From Bordetella petrii (GTDB lineage Bacteria > Pseudomonadota > Gammaproteobacteria > Burkholderiales > Burkholderiaceae_B), in assembly GCA_017745595.1 (NCBI GenBank), contig WMBV01000026.1, positions 28,529 through 92,528 of the forward strand: DNA of 64,000 nucleotides. Direction: 5' to 3'. Positions 7,573 through 15,862 of the stretch are shown here, one piece after another (the first letter of the stretch is position 1; the number at the start of each line of letters is the position of its first letter). The position numbers were made by a program, and so were the translations under genes. Under the pieces are notes generated by a model. That model ran no database searches. It saw only the letters and a program-made list of their open reading frames with translations, and was not told the origin of the DNA.

Positions 7573-10500
7573 TTACTTCAGGGAGCGCAGGACGGCCCGC
7601 ACGGCGTCGGCGCGGGCTCCGACCTGCGGCGCCTTGAACTCGATGCGCAGGCGGTCCTGGCCGGCCAGCTTGATGTGCCGCTGTTTTTGCACCAGTTCGA
7701 TGATGCGCAGCGGGTCGACGGCGGCCTTGGGGCCGAACTGCAGCAGCGCCTGGCTTTCGCTGGCGTCGATCTTGACGATGCCCAGCGGCTGGGCGGCCAG
7801 GCGCAGCCGATGCGTGGTCAGCAGAATCTGGGCGGCTTCGGGCAGTTTGCCGAAACGGTCGATCAGTTCTTCCTGGATGCGGATCAGGTCGTCTTCGTTG
7901 GCGGCGTGCGCCAGGCGCTTGTAGATGCCCAGGCGCGCATGGACGTCGGGGCAGTAGTCGGCCGGCAGCAGCGCCGGCGCGTGCAGGTTGACCTCGCAGG
8001 CCAGGTTGAAGGGCGCGTCCATGTCGGGTTCTTCGCCGGCCTTGAGCGCCCGCACGGCCTCGTTGAGCATTTCGCTGTACATCGAGAAGCCGATTTCCTG
8101 GATGTTGCCGGACTGCGATTCGCCCAGGACTTCGCCGGTGCCGCGGATTTCCAGGTCGTGCATGGCCAGGTAGAAGCCCGAGCCCAGTTCTTCCATGGCC
8201 TGGATGGCTTCCAGCCGCTTCTTGGCGTTGGCCGTAATGGCGTCTTCGCCCGGTGTCATCAGGTACGCGTAGGCCTGGTGGTGCGAGCGGCCCACGCGTC
8301 CGCGCAACTGGTGCAGTTGCGCCAGGCCGAAGCGGTCGGCGCGGTGGATGACGATGGTGTTGGCGCTGGGCACGTCGATGCCGGTTTCGATGATGGTGGT
8401 GCACAGCAGCACGTTGTAGCGCTGCTGGTAGAAGCCCTTCATTACTTGTTCGAGCTCGCGCTCGGGCATCTGCCCGTGCGCCACGGCGATGCGGGCCTCG
8501 GGCACCAGTTCTTCGAGCCGGGCCCGCCGGTTGTGGATGGTCTCGACTTCGTTATGCAGGAAATAGGCCTGGCCGCCGCGCTTGAGCTCGCGCAGCAGGG
8601 CCTCGCGGATGGTGCTGCCGTCTTCGCGGCGCACGAAGGTCTTGATGGCCAGGCGCTTCTGCGGCGCGGTGGCGATGACGGAGAAATCGCGTATGCCTTC
8701 CAGCGACATGCCCAGCGTGCGGGGAATGGGCGTGGCGGTGAGCGTCAGCACGTCGACCTCGGCGCGCAGCGCTTTCAGGGCTTCTTTCTGGCGTACCCCG
8801 AAACGGTGTTCTTCGTCGATGATGACCAGGCCCAGGCGCTTGAAGCGCACGTCTTTGGACAGGATCTTGTGCGTGCCGATGACGATGTCGACGCGGCCGT
8901 CGTTGATGCCTTGCACGGCCTCGGCCACCTCTTTGGACGAGCGGAAGCGCGACAGCTCGACCACGCGCACGGGCCAGTCCGCGAAGCGGTCGGCGAAGGT
9001 CTGGGCGTGCTGCTCGGCCAGCAGGGTGGTGGGGCACAGCAGCGCCACCTGCTTGCCGTTGGCCACCGCCAGGAAGGCGGCGCGCAGCGCGACTTCGGTC
9101 TTGCCGAACCCGACGTCGCCGCAGACCAGGCGGTCCATGGGGCGGCCCGAGGTCATGTCGGCAATGACGGCCTGGATGGCGGCGTTCTGGTCGGCGGTTT
9201 CTTCGAAGCCGAAGCCTTCGGCGAAGGCCTGGTAGTCGTTGAGCGGGAGCTTGAAGGTATAGCCTTCGCGGGTGGCCCGCTGCGCGTACAGCGCCAGCAG
9301 CTCGGCGGCGGTGTCGCGCACCTGGCGCGCGGCCTTGCGGCGGGCCTTGTCCCATTGGCCCGACCCCAGCTGGTGCAGCGGCGCGGCGTCGGGATCGGCG
9401 CCGCTGTAGCGGGCAATGACGTGCAACTGCGATACCGGCACGTACAGGGTGCTGCCGTTGGCGTATTCGAGATGCAGGAATTCCATCTCGCCTTCGCCCA
9501 TGTCCATGTTGACCAGGCCGTGGTAGCGCCCGATGCCGTGCTGGGCATGCACGACCGGGTCGCCGGCGCGCAGCTCGGACAGGTCGCGCACCATGGCTTC
9601 GACGTTGCTGGCGTGCTCGTGATCGCGCCGGCCCCGCCGCGTGGCGCCGGCGTGGCCGGGGTACAGGTCGTTTTCGGTAAGGAAGGTCAGGCCGGCCGAC
9701 GGAATGCCGAAGCCGGCCGAGAGCGGCGCCGTGGCCAGCGCGAAGCCCGCCTGCGAGGCCAGGAAGGCCTGGATGGATTCGGGCTGGGCCTGGGGTGCCA
9801 GGCCCAGTTCGGACAGCATCTGCGCCAGGGTTTCGCGGCGGCCCGCGGAGTCGGCGCACAGCAGCACGCGCGATTCGCCGCGCGCCAGCAGGGCGCGCAG
9901 GCGGGCGACCGGGTCGTCGGCGCGGCGGCTGACGCTGACGTCGGGGGCGGCCGCGAAATCGGGATGGCTAGCCGCGTCGGATAGCGACAGGCGCGCGAAG
10001 GCCTTGAAGTGCGCGTACAAGGCCTCGGTGTCGAGGAACAGCGCGTGGGGCGGCAGCACGGGCCGCTCGCGGTCGCTTTTCAGGAAGTTGTAGCGGCTGG
10101 CGGTATCGTGGCTGAAGCGTTGTACGGCGTCGTCGATATCGCCCAGGGTAACGGTGATGGATTCGGCCGGCAGGTAATCGAACAGGGTGGCCGTGTCGTC
10201 GAAGAACAGCGGCAGATAGTATTCGACGCCCGCGAAGGCGATGCCGTTGCCGATGTCTTTATAGGGCAGAGCGCGCGACGGGTCGCCCTCGAAGACTTCG
10301 CGAAAGCGCGCGCGGAAGCGGTTGCGCGCGGCCTCGTCCATGGGAAATTCGCGGCCCGGCAGCAACTGCACTTCGCGCACCGGGTACAGGCTGCGCTGGG
10401 TGTCGACGTCGAAACTGCGGATCGATTCGATTTCGTCGTCGAACAGGTCCAGCCGGTAGGGCACGGCCGACCCCATGGGGAACAGGTCGATCAGGCCGCC

Positions 10501-11034
10501 GCGTAGGCAGAATTCGCCGGGCGCCGTTACCTGGGTGACGTGGCTGTAGTTGGCCAGCGTCAGTTGCGCGCGCAGCGCGGCTTCGTCGAGCCGGTCTTTC
10601 TGCTTGAACGAAAACGTGTAGGCGGCCAGGAAGGCGGGCGGCGCCAGCCGGTACAGCGCGGTGGTGACCGGCACCAGCAGCACGTCGACCGTGCGCTGCA
10701 TCAGCGCGTGCAGGGTGTGCAGGCGTTCGGACACCAGGTCTTGGTGCGGCGAAAACGCGTCGTAGGGCAGGGTTTCCCAGTCGGGCAACTGCCGCACGCG
10801 CAGGTCGGGGCCGAACTGCGGGATTTCGTCGGCCAGCCGCTGGGCCTCGAGCGGCGCGGCGGTCAGCACGACCAGCGGGCGCGCCGCCTGGCGGGCCAGG
10901 TCGGCCAGCAGGCAGGCATCGGCCGAGCCGGGCGGACGCGGCTGGACGTAGCGGGTGCCGGGTTTCAGGGCAGACAGCGTGGCGGCAGTGGCGGGGACCC
11001 GCGGAGCCGCATCTAGGAGTGGGGATTCGGACAT
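7573..11034 (-). CDS. mfd: Transcription-repair coupling factor Mfd
   Basis: ATP-dependent DNA translocase that removes RNA polymerase stalled at lesions and recruits UvrA; 1153 residues, the usual length. It has an N-terminal UvrB-like region, a CarD/RID-like RNA-polymerase-interacting domain (DPVVHAQHGIGRYHGL), Walker A in CGDVGFGKTEVALRA, a DEEH box (IIDEEHRFGVRQKE), and helicase motif VI in QLRGRVGRSHHQAYAY. The C-terminal TRCF domain precedes the stop. The ATG at 11034 lies only 29 bp from the divergent ispD start. serB follows on the same strand. Confidence 0.97.
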   Translation of the reverse strand: MSESPLLDAAPRVPATAATLSALKPGTRYVQPRPPGSADACLLADLARQAARPLVVLTAAPLEAQRLADEIPQFGPDLRVRQLPDWETLPYDAFSPHQDLVSERLHTLHALMQRTVDVLLVPVTTALYRLAPPAFLAAYTFSFKQKDRLDEAALRAQLTLANYSHVTQVTAPGEFCLRGGLIDLFPMGSAVPYRLDLFDDEIESIRSFDVDTQRSLYPVREVQLLPGREFPMDEAARNRFRARFREVFEGDPSRALPYKDIGNGIAFAGVEYYLPLFFDDTATLFDYLPAESITVTLGDIDDAVQRFSHDTASRYNFLKSDRERPVLPPHALFLDTEALYAHFKAFARLSLSDAASHPDFAAAPDVSVSRRADDPVARLRALLARGESRVLLCADSAGRRETLAQMLSELGLAPQAQPESIQAFLASQAGFALATAPLSAGFGIPSAGLTFLTENDLYPGHAGATRRGRRDHEHASNVEAMVRDLSELRAGDPVVHAQHGIGRYHGLVNMDMGEGEMEFLHLEYANGSTLYVPVSQLHVIARYSGADPDAAPLHQLGSGQWDKARRKAARQVRDTAAELLALYAQRATREGYTFKLPLNDYQAFAEGFGFEETADQNAAIQAVIADMTSGRPMDRLVCGDVGFGKTEVALRAAFLAVANGKQVALLCPTTLLAEQHAQTFADRFADWPVRVVELSRFRSSKEVAEAVQGINDGRVDIVIGTHKILSKDVRFKRLGLVIIDEEHRFGVRQKEALKALRAEVDVLTLTATPIPRTLGMSLEGIRDFSVIATAPQKRLAIKTFVRREDGSTIREALLRELKRGGQAYFLHNEVETIHNRRARLEELVPEARIAVAHGQMPERELEQVMKGFYQQRYNVLLCTTIIETGIDVPSANTIVIHRADRFGLAQLHQLRGRVGRSHHQAYAYLMTPGEDAITANAKKRLEAIQAMEELGSGFYLAMHDLEIRGTGEVLGESQSGNIQEIGFSMYSEMLNEAVRALKAGEEPDMDAPFNLACEVNLHAPALLPADYCPDVHARLGIYKRLAHAANEDDLIRIQEELIDRFGKLPEAAQILLTTHRLRLAAQPLGIVKIDASESQALLQFGPKAAVDPLRIIELVQKQRHIKLAGQDRLRIEFKAPQVGARADAVRAVLRSLK

Positions 11035-11040
11035 CAGGTC

Positions 11041-11054
11041 GAAGATTATAAAAT
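11041..11054. promoter_or_regulatory. AT-rich core of the 29-bp mfd/ispD divergent gap
   Basis: The only AT-rich stretch between the divergent mfd and ispD starts. Read on the minus strand it contains TATAAT (plus-strand 11045-11050), and on the plus strand TATAAA (11047-11052). If these are -10 boxes, both mRNAs would have leaders of only a few bases and the -35 boxes would lie inside the opposite genes. I see no convincing -35 hexamer. Confidence 0.3.
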
Positions 11055-11063
11055 CTCCCGGCC

Positions 11064-11747
11064 ATGACTGATTCTTTGATTGCTATCGTGCCCGCCGCCG
11101 GCGTGGGCCAGCGGGCCGGACTGCCCGGCGCGCCCGCGCTGCCCAAGCAATACCGCCTGCTGGCCGGCCAGCCCATGCTGCGCTGGGCGGTGGCCGCATT
11201 GCTGGCGGACGCGCGCATCGGCCAGGTGCGCGTGGCGCTTTCGCCGGGCGACGAGCGCGCGCAGCCGGCCCTGGCCGGCCTGCCGCGCACCGTGTGCCGC
11301 CCCTGCGGCGGCCCCACGCGCGCGGCCACGGTAGCGGCGGCGCTGGCCGACAGCGGGGCCGGCGACGACGACTGGATCCTGGTGCACGACGCCGCGCGCC
11401 CCGGGCTGCCGCCCGCCGCGCTGGCGCGCCTGATCGACGCCTGCCTGGGCGACCCGGTGGGCGGCCTGCTGGCGCTGCCGGTGGCCGATACCGTGAAGTC
11501 GGGCGGCCCGCGTGTGCGGGCCACGCTGGACCGCGATGGGCTGTGGCTGGCACAGACGCCCCAGATGTTCCGCGCCGGGGTGCTGCGCGCCGCGCTGGCC
11601 CGGGCCCAGGCGAGCGGCGGCGCGGTCACCGACGAGGCCTCGGCGATCGAGGCGGCCGGCCATGCGCCGCTGCTGGTGCCGGGGGCCCTGCGCAATTTCA
11701 AGGTCACCTGGCCGGACGATTTCGAACTGATGGAAAAATGGCTATGA
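11064..11747 (+). CDS. ispD: 2-C-methyl-D-erythritol 4-phosphate cytidylyltransferase
   Basis: Third enzyme of the MEP isoprenoid pathway; it transfers CMP from CTP to methylerythritol phosphate. The 227-residue protein has the nucleotidyltransferase signature [12 protein letters not shown]...PKQYRLLAG at its start, [11 protein letters not shown] in the middle (metal and substrate binding), and the typical end [15 protein letters not shown]. The stop overlaps the ispF start by 4 bp (ATGA), which couples the two MEP-pathway genes. Confidence 0.95.
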   Translation: MTDSLIAIVPAAGVGQRAGLPGAPALPKQYRLLAGQPMLRWAVAALLADARIGQVRVALSPGDERAQPALAGLPRTVCRPCGGPTRAATVAAALADSGAGDDDWILVHDAARPGLPPAALARLIDACLGDPVGGLLALPVADTVKSGGPRVRATLDRDGLWLAQTPQMFRAGVLRAALARAQASGGAVTDEASAIEAAGHAPLLVPGALRNFKVTWPDDFELMEKWL

Positions 11748-12232
11748 ACGTTCCTTTCCGCGTCGGGCAGGGCTACGACGTGCACGCACTGGTCACGGGC
11801 CGGCCGCTGATCATCGGCGGCGTGACCATCCCGCATACGCATGGGCTGCAGGGGCATTCCGATGCTGACGTGCTGCTGCATGCCGTGACCGACGCGCTGC
11901 TGGGCGCGGCCGGGCTGGGCGACATCGGCCGGCATTTCCCGGACACCGATCCCGCCTATCGCGGCGCCGACAGCCGGGTGCTGTTGCGCGATGCCGTGGC
12001 CAAGGTGCGCGCGGCCGGCTGGGCGCCGGTCAACATCGATGCGACGGTGCATGCGCAGGCGCCCAAGATCGGCCCGCACGCGGCCGCCATGGCGGCCAAT
12101 ATCGCGGCCGACGTGGGCGTCGATGGCGCGGCCGTCAACATCAAGGCCAAGACCAACGAGGGCCTGGGCTATCTGGGGCGCAAGGAAGGGATCGCGGCCA
12201 CGGTGGTGGCCTTGCTGGGGCGCGTGGGGTAA
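11744..12232 (+). CDS. ispF: 2-C-methyl-D-erythritol 2,4-cyclodiphosphate synthase
   Basis: MEP-pathway enzyme that cyclises the CDP-methylerythritol phosphate intermediate, releasing CMP. At 162 residues it has normal length. Zinc ligands are visible in GYDVHAL (Asp, His) and the later His in [26 protein letters not shown] and [18 protein letters not shown] are family signatures. An in-frame ATG two codons upstream (11738) is an alternative start. It is translationally coupled to ispD, and a repeat element separates it from the convergent ahpD. Confidence 0.96.
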   Translation: MNVPFRVGQGYDVHALVTGRPLIIGGVTIPHTHGLQGHSDADVLLHAVTDALLGAAGLGDIGRHFPDTDPAYRGADSRVLLRDAVAKVRAAGWAPVNIDATVHAQAPKIGPHAAAMAANIAADVGVDGAAVNIKAKTNEGLGYLGRKEGIAATVVALLGRVG

Positions 12233-12276
12233 AGCGCACCCCCGATCCAGGCGCGGCACAGGCGATACAGCGATAC

Positions 12277-12373
12277 AGGTGTCTGACTCCCCGCAAGGGG
12301 TGTCAGACACCGCAAGGCTGAGACGGCCGCTGCGCACGTCGGTGTCTGACACCCCTGCGGGGAGTCAGACACC
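12277..12373. repeat. GTGTCTGAC-type inverted-repeat element, copy 2
   Basis: Two hairpin units, at 12277-12312 and 12340-12373, each with arms GGTGTCTGAC and GTCAGACACC, separated by a short spacer. They occupy the gap between ispF and the convergent ahpD gene. The central bases (CCCCGCAAGGGG-like) extend the first hairpin. There is no T-run. Confidence 0.85.
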
Positions 12374-12387
12374 CGGCCTGGCAGGGC

Positions 12388-12906
12388 TTATTTGCCCTGG
12401 GCGGCGAGGGACAGCGCGGCGGCGTTGACGACCGCGGCGATGCGGCCGACGTCGCGCAGCTGCTCGACGCTTAGCCCGTCTTTCTTCAGGTTTTCGTAGT
12501 GCGACTGCACGCAGAAGTGGCACTTGCCGATGATGGAAGCGGCCAGGGCGAACAATTCGAAGCGCTTCTTGTCCACGCCGCCATGGGTGGCGTAGGCGTT
12601 CATGCGCAGCTGGGCCGGCAGGCTTTTCAGCTGGGCGTCACCGGTCATTTCGACGTACGGATACCAGACGTTGTTCATGCCCATCAGGGCGGACGCCGTC
12701 AGGGCGGCGTTGGCGTCGGTTTCCGACAGGGCGCCCTTGAAGGCGTCGATCAGCACCGGGCTGCGCGCGGCGAAGGCGGCCGACAGGGCGGCGCCCAGAG
12801 CGTCTTCGGCGGGCAGGGTGGAGCGCGCGATCACGGCATCCAGATTCAGGCGGATATCTTTGGCCCAATCCGGCAGTTGTTCTTTGATTGCTGAAATGAA
12901 TTCCAT
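12388..12906 (-). CDS. ahpD: Alkyl hydroperoxide reductase AhpD (CMD-family)
   Basis: Small all-helical oxidoreductase of the carboxymuconolactone decarboxylase superfamily, likely recycling or assisting the peroxiredoxin AhpC. The 172-residue protein has the redox pair C129-H-F-C132 followed by His136 (KCHFCVQSHYENL), the catalytic motif of AhpD. It lies 55 bp downstream of ahpC on the same strand and is probably cotranscribed with it. The operon faces peroxide stress together with AhpC. Confidence 0.93.
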   Translation of the reverse strand: MEFISAIKEQLPDWAKDIRLNLDAVIARSTLPAEDALGAALSAAFAARSPVLIDAFKGALSETDANAALTASALMGMNNVWYPYVEMTGDAQLKSLPAQLRMNAYATHGGVDKKRFELFALAASIIGKCHFCVQSHYENLKKDGLSVEQLRDVGRIAAVVNAAALSLAAQGK

Positions 12907-12961
12907 AGTTTTTACCTATAATCCGGAGCAAGAAAGGCCCGGACGAGCCGGGCCGGGGGTA

Positions 12962-13510
12962 TTACAGCGTCGCGCCGCCCACGCTGCGGTTGCACGGGCA
13001 GAGTTCGTCGGTTTGCAGGCCGTCGAGCAGGCGCAGCACTTCTTCAGGGTTGCGGCCCACGTTCAGGTTGTTCACCGAAACGTGCTGGATGGTGTTGTCG
13101 GGGTCGACGATGAACGTGGCACGCAGGGCAACGCCTTCGCCCTTTTCGCGGATGCCGAGCTGGTCGACCAGCGCGCCGGTGGTGTCACCGAACTGGTAGT
13201 GGCCCAGCTTGTTCAGGTCGGGGTGTTCACGACGCCATGCCAGCTTGACGAATTCGTTGTCCACCGAGCCGCCCAGCAGGACGGCGTCGCGGTCTTCGAA
13301 GTCTTTGGCCAGCTTGTTGAAGCCGACGATTTCGGTCGGGCAAACGAACGTGAAGTCTTTCGGATAGAAGTAGATCACCTTCCACTTGCCGGGAAACGAG
13401 CTTTCGGTGATGTCTTCGAACGCCGAAACGCCATTTTCTTCGTGCTGGTTGAAGCCGGGCTTGACGCCGGTGACCTTGAAGGGCTCGAGTTTGTCGCCAA
13501 CAGTTTTCAT
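12962..13510 (-). CDS. ahpC: Peroxiredoxin AhpC
   Basis: Thiol peroxidase that reduces hydrogen peroxide and organic hydroperoxides. The 182-residue protein carries the peroxidatic Cys57 in KDFTFVCPTE and a C-terminal CPC (ELCPCNRS) that supplies the resolving Cys. This AhpC type is normally partnered with AhpD, encoded next to it here. A ribosome binding site (GGGAG) precedes the ATG. Upstream lies the 3' end of the RisS-like kinase gene, so its promoter must lie in or near the end of that gene. Confidence 0.95.
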   Translation of the reverse strand: MKTVGDKLEPFKVTGVKPGFNQHEENGVSAFEDITESSFPGKWKVIYFYPKDFTFVCPTEIVGFNKLAKDFEDRDAVLLGGSVDNEFVKLAWRREHPDLNKLGHYQFGDTTGALVDQLGIREKGEGVALRATFIVDPDNTIQHVSVNNLNVGRNPEEVLRLLDGLQTDELCPCNRSVGGATL

Positions 13511-13568
13511 GAGTACTCCCGTAGTTGTTGGGTGGATGAAGGCACTGCCTCAAACCCTAAATTCTACG

Positions 13569-15011
13569 CTATTGGCTATCGCTGTCTAATTGATAATTTC
13601 TAAATTTGGCTTTGGGGATCTCTATGCGCGCGGTCAGCCCGCCGCCCGGCCGCGACAGCATTTTCAGCGACCCGCCCACGTGCTTGAGCAGGCGCTCGAC
13701 GATGGCCAGCCCCAGCCCCGCGCCGCTGACGCCGGTGCGGGCGGCTTCGCCGCGCGAGAAGGGCCGCAGCAGGCGGTCGACCTCTTCGGGCGCGATGCCC
13801 GGACCGCGGTCGGAGACTTCGATGACCAGGGTGCCGCCTTCGGCATGCAGGCTCATGCTGAGATGCGCCTGCCCGTCGGTGGACCGGCCGTACCGGCGGG
13901 CGTTTTCTATAAGGTTGCTGACCACCCGCTTCAAGTCCAGGGCCGTGATGCGGGCGCGCAGGCCGGGTTCGAGCGTTGCTTCGAGTTCTCCGCCCATCGA
14001 CGCGGTGTGGCTGCGTTCGCGTTCGTAAAGTTCGGCGAGCACGGCTGAAATGTCGGTGGCCATCTGGGGCAGGGTGCCGGCCGGGCGGGCGTATTCCATC
14101 AGCTGCCCGATGCTGTGGTCGATCTGGGCCAGGTCTTCGTCGATGGCCTGGCGGGCGTCTTCCGAGACCCCGCTCATTTCGATTTCGAGCCGCATGCGCG
14201 CCAGCGGCGTGCGCAGGTCGTGCGAAATGCCGGCCAGCATGAGTTCGCGGTCGGCCTCGGTTTGCCGCAGGTCTTTGGCCATGCGGTTGAACGAGGCGTT
14301 CAGGTCGCGGATTTCGAGCGGCCCCTGTTCGGGCAAGGGCGCCGGCGTTTCGCCGCGCGACAGGACTTGCGCGGCGCGCGCCAGCCGCGACAGCGGCCGG
14401 TTGACGAAGCCCACGCTGACCGCCGCGCCCACCAGCGACAACAGCAGCGCGGTGGCGCCCCAGCCCAGCCATTCGATGCCGCCGGTCAGGCCGATTTGCT
14501 CGCGTTCGAACACCAGCCAGTACAGGTCTTGGTTGATCTGGAAACTGACCCAGAACCCCGGCACCTGGTTGACGCCCCACGAGATCTGGGTTTCGGGGCC
14601 GAACCGCGTGCGGATGTGCTGGGCCACCCGCTGCCAGTAGTTGTCGTCGGGCAGGGCCTCGGTGAAGTCGGTGACTTCGCGCGGATAGACCTGGATGCCT
14701 TCGTTGGTGGCCAGGTCGAGCAGCAGCTTGCTGCGTTCGGCGTCGTTGGAATAGATGAGCGCCGTGCGCGTGATGTTGACGGCCGTGATGACCCGCTGCG
14801 CCATCTGGTTGGCGCGCGGCCCCAGTTCCATGCTGAAGAACACCTGCAGCCAGGCGCCCAGGCTGACCAGCATCAGGGCGGCTAGCAGCAGGAAGGTACG
14901 GCCGAACAGACCCAGCCTGAGGCGGGAGGTCAGGTTACGGAAGATCTTGCGCAAGCTGGGCACGAGGCGGCGCTCTTGCCCCGGTCGGGCGGGATGATCA
15001 GCTGCCGCCAT
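13569..15011 (-). CDS. risS: Sensor histidine kinase RisS (EnvZ-like)
   Basis: Membrane sensor kinase partner of the OmpR-like regulator encoded just upstream. Of 480 residues, the first membrane segment is near 37-60, a periplasmic domain follows, and the second segment is near 180-202. Then come HAMP, the H-box GISHDLRTPLAR with His264, and the ATPase domain with N-box (NLIENARRYG), DRGPGI and GLGLAI motifs. The start overlaps the regulator stop by 14 bp; a GTG at codon 17 could be a later start. Gene order with ahpC points to the Bordetella risA-risS locus. The reading frame is intact, unlike the frameshifted risS I recall in B. pertussis. Confidence 0.85.
   Translation of the reverse strand: MAAADHPARPGQERRLVPSLRKIFRNLTSRLRLGLFGRTFLLLAALMLVSLGAWLQVFFSMELGPRANQMAQRVITAVNITRTALIYSNDAERSKLLLDLATNEGIQVYPREVTDFTEALPDDNYWQRVAQHIRTRFGPETQISWGVNQVPGFWVSFQINQDLYWLVFEREQIGLTGGIEWLGWGATALLLSLVGAAVSVGFVNRPLSRLARAAQVLSRGETPAPLPEQGPLEIRDLNASFNRMAKDLRQTEADRELMLAGISHDLRTPLARMRLEIEMSGVSEDARQAIDEDLAQIDHSIGQLMEYARPAGTLPQMATDISAVLAELYERERSHTASMGGELEATLEPGLRARITALDLKRVVSNLIENARRYGRSTDGQAHLSMSLHAEGGTLVIEVSDRGPGIAPEEVDRLLRPFSRGEAARTGVSGAGLGLAIVERLLKHVGGSLKMLSRPGGGLTARIEIPKAKFRNYQLDSDSQ
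13576..13596 (-). promoter_or_regulatory. Candidate LysR-type dyad upstream of ahpC
   Basis: Read toward ahpC, TTATC and GATAG halves are separated by 11 bases. The site lies about 65 bp upstream of the ahpC ATG and inside the last codons of the upstream kinase gene. A LysR-type regulator such as OxyR would be expected at ahpC, but the spacing does not match the classic OxyR ATAG-N7-CTAT pattern. Confidence 0.2.
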
Positions 15012-15732
15012 CCGGGACGAATACGTAGCCCAGTCCCCAGACCGTCTGGATGAATACCGGCTTGGACGGGTTGGGCTCGATCAGCTTGCGCAGACGCGAA
15101 ATTTGCACGTCCAGGCTGCGATCGAAGGCTTCGTATTCGCGGCCGCGGGCCAGTTCCATCAGCTTGTCGCGGGACAGGGGAATCTTGGGGTGGCGGGCGA
15201 ACACCTTGAGTACCGAGAACTCGCCCGTGGTGATGGGCACCTGTTCGCCGTTGCGCGTGAGCGTGCGGGTGGACAGGTTGAGCACATAGGGGCCGAAAGC
15301 GATGGATTCGTTTTCCTGGCTGGGCGCCCCGGGATGTTCTTCGGTGCCGCGCCGGCGCAGGATGGCGTTGATGCGGGCCAGCAGTTCACGCGGGTTGAAC
15401 GGCTTGGACAGGTAGTCGTCGGCGCCCATTTCGAGGCCGACGATGCGATCGATTTCTTCGGCCTTGGCCGTGAGCATGATGATGGGCGTGTTGTCGTGGC
15501 CCCCGCGCAGGCGGCGACAGATCGACAGGCCGTCTTCGCCCGGCAGCATGAGGTCGAGCACGAGCAGGTCGAAGTGCTCGCGTTGCCACAGCTTGCCCAT
15601 TTCTTTGGCGTCTTCGGCGACGAAGACGTTGAATCCTTGTTCCGACAAGTAGCGACGCAGGAGGTCGCGCAGGCGCGGGTCGTCATCGACCACGAGGATC
15701 TTGCGGATGGGATTGGTGTTTTGCGTGTTCAT
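14998..15732 (-). CDS. risA: Response regulator RisA (OmpR family)
   Basis: DNA-binding response regulator, 244 residues. The receiver domain has the acidic pocket VVDDD, phospho-acceptor Asp60 (LLVLDLMLPGEDG), Thr in MLTAKAEE and Lys in YLSKPFNPREL. A C-terminal winged-helix domain follows (LDVQISRLRKLIEPNPSKP, QTVWGLGYVF). It is closest in type to OmpR. It is first in the operon with risS. The 130-bp gap to the divergent tsaB-rimI gene must hold its promoter, but I see no clear consensus boxes. Confidence 0.9.
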   Translation of the reverse strand: MNTQNTNPIRKILVVDDDPRLRDLLRRYLSEQGFNVFVAEDAKEMGKLWQREHFDLLVLDLMLPGEDGLSICRRLRGGHDNTPIIMLTAKAEEIDRIVGLEMGADDYLSKPFNPRELLARINAILRRRGTEEHPGAPSQENESIAFGPYVLNLSTRTLTRNGEQVPITTGEFSVLKVFARHPKIPLSRDKLMELARGREYEAFDRSLDVQISRLRKLIEPNPSKPVFIQTVWGLGYVFVPDGGS

Positions 15733-15862
15733 GGCGGCAAATGTAACAGTGACAAGAACCAGCGGCTAGTAGGCATTCACAAGATATTACACATTGCGCG
15801 GTAAGGTTGAAATCCCCCCGTTGCCCAGGGGGAAAGCCGGCGATTTCGTACAATCTGGCCCT

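Noticed and set aside
13511..13600. Classic OxyR tetramer site upstream of ahpC
   Set aside because: The ATAG/CTAT spacing does not fit; only a looser TATC-N11-GATA dyad is present, reported with low confidence.
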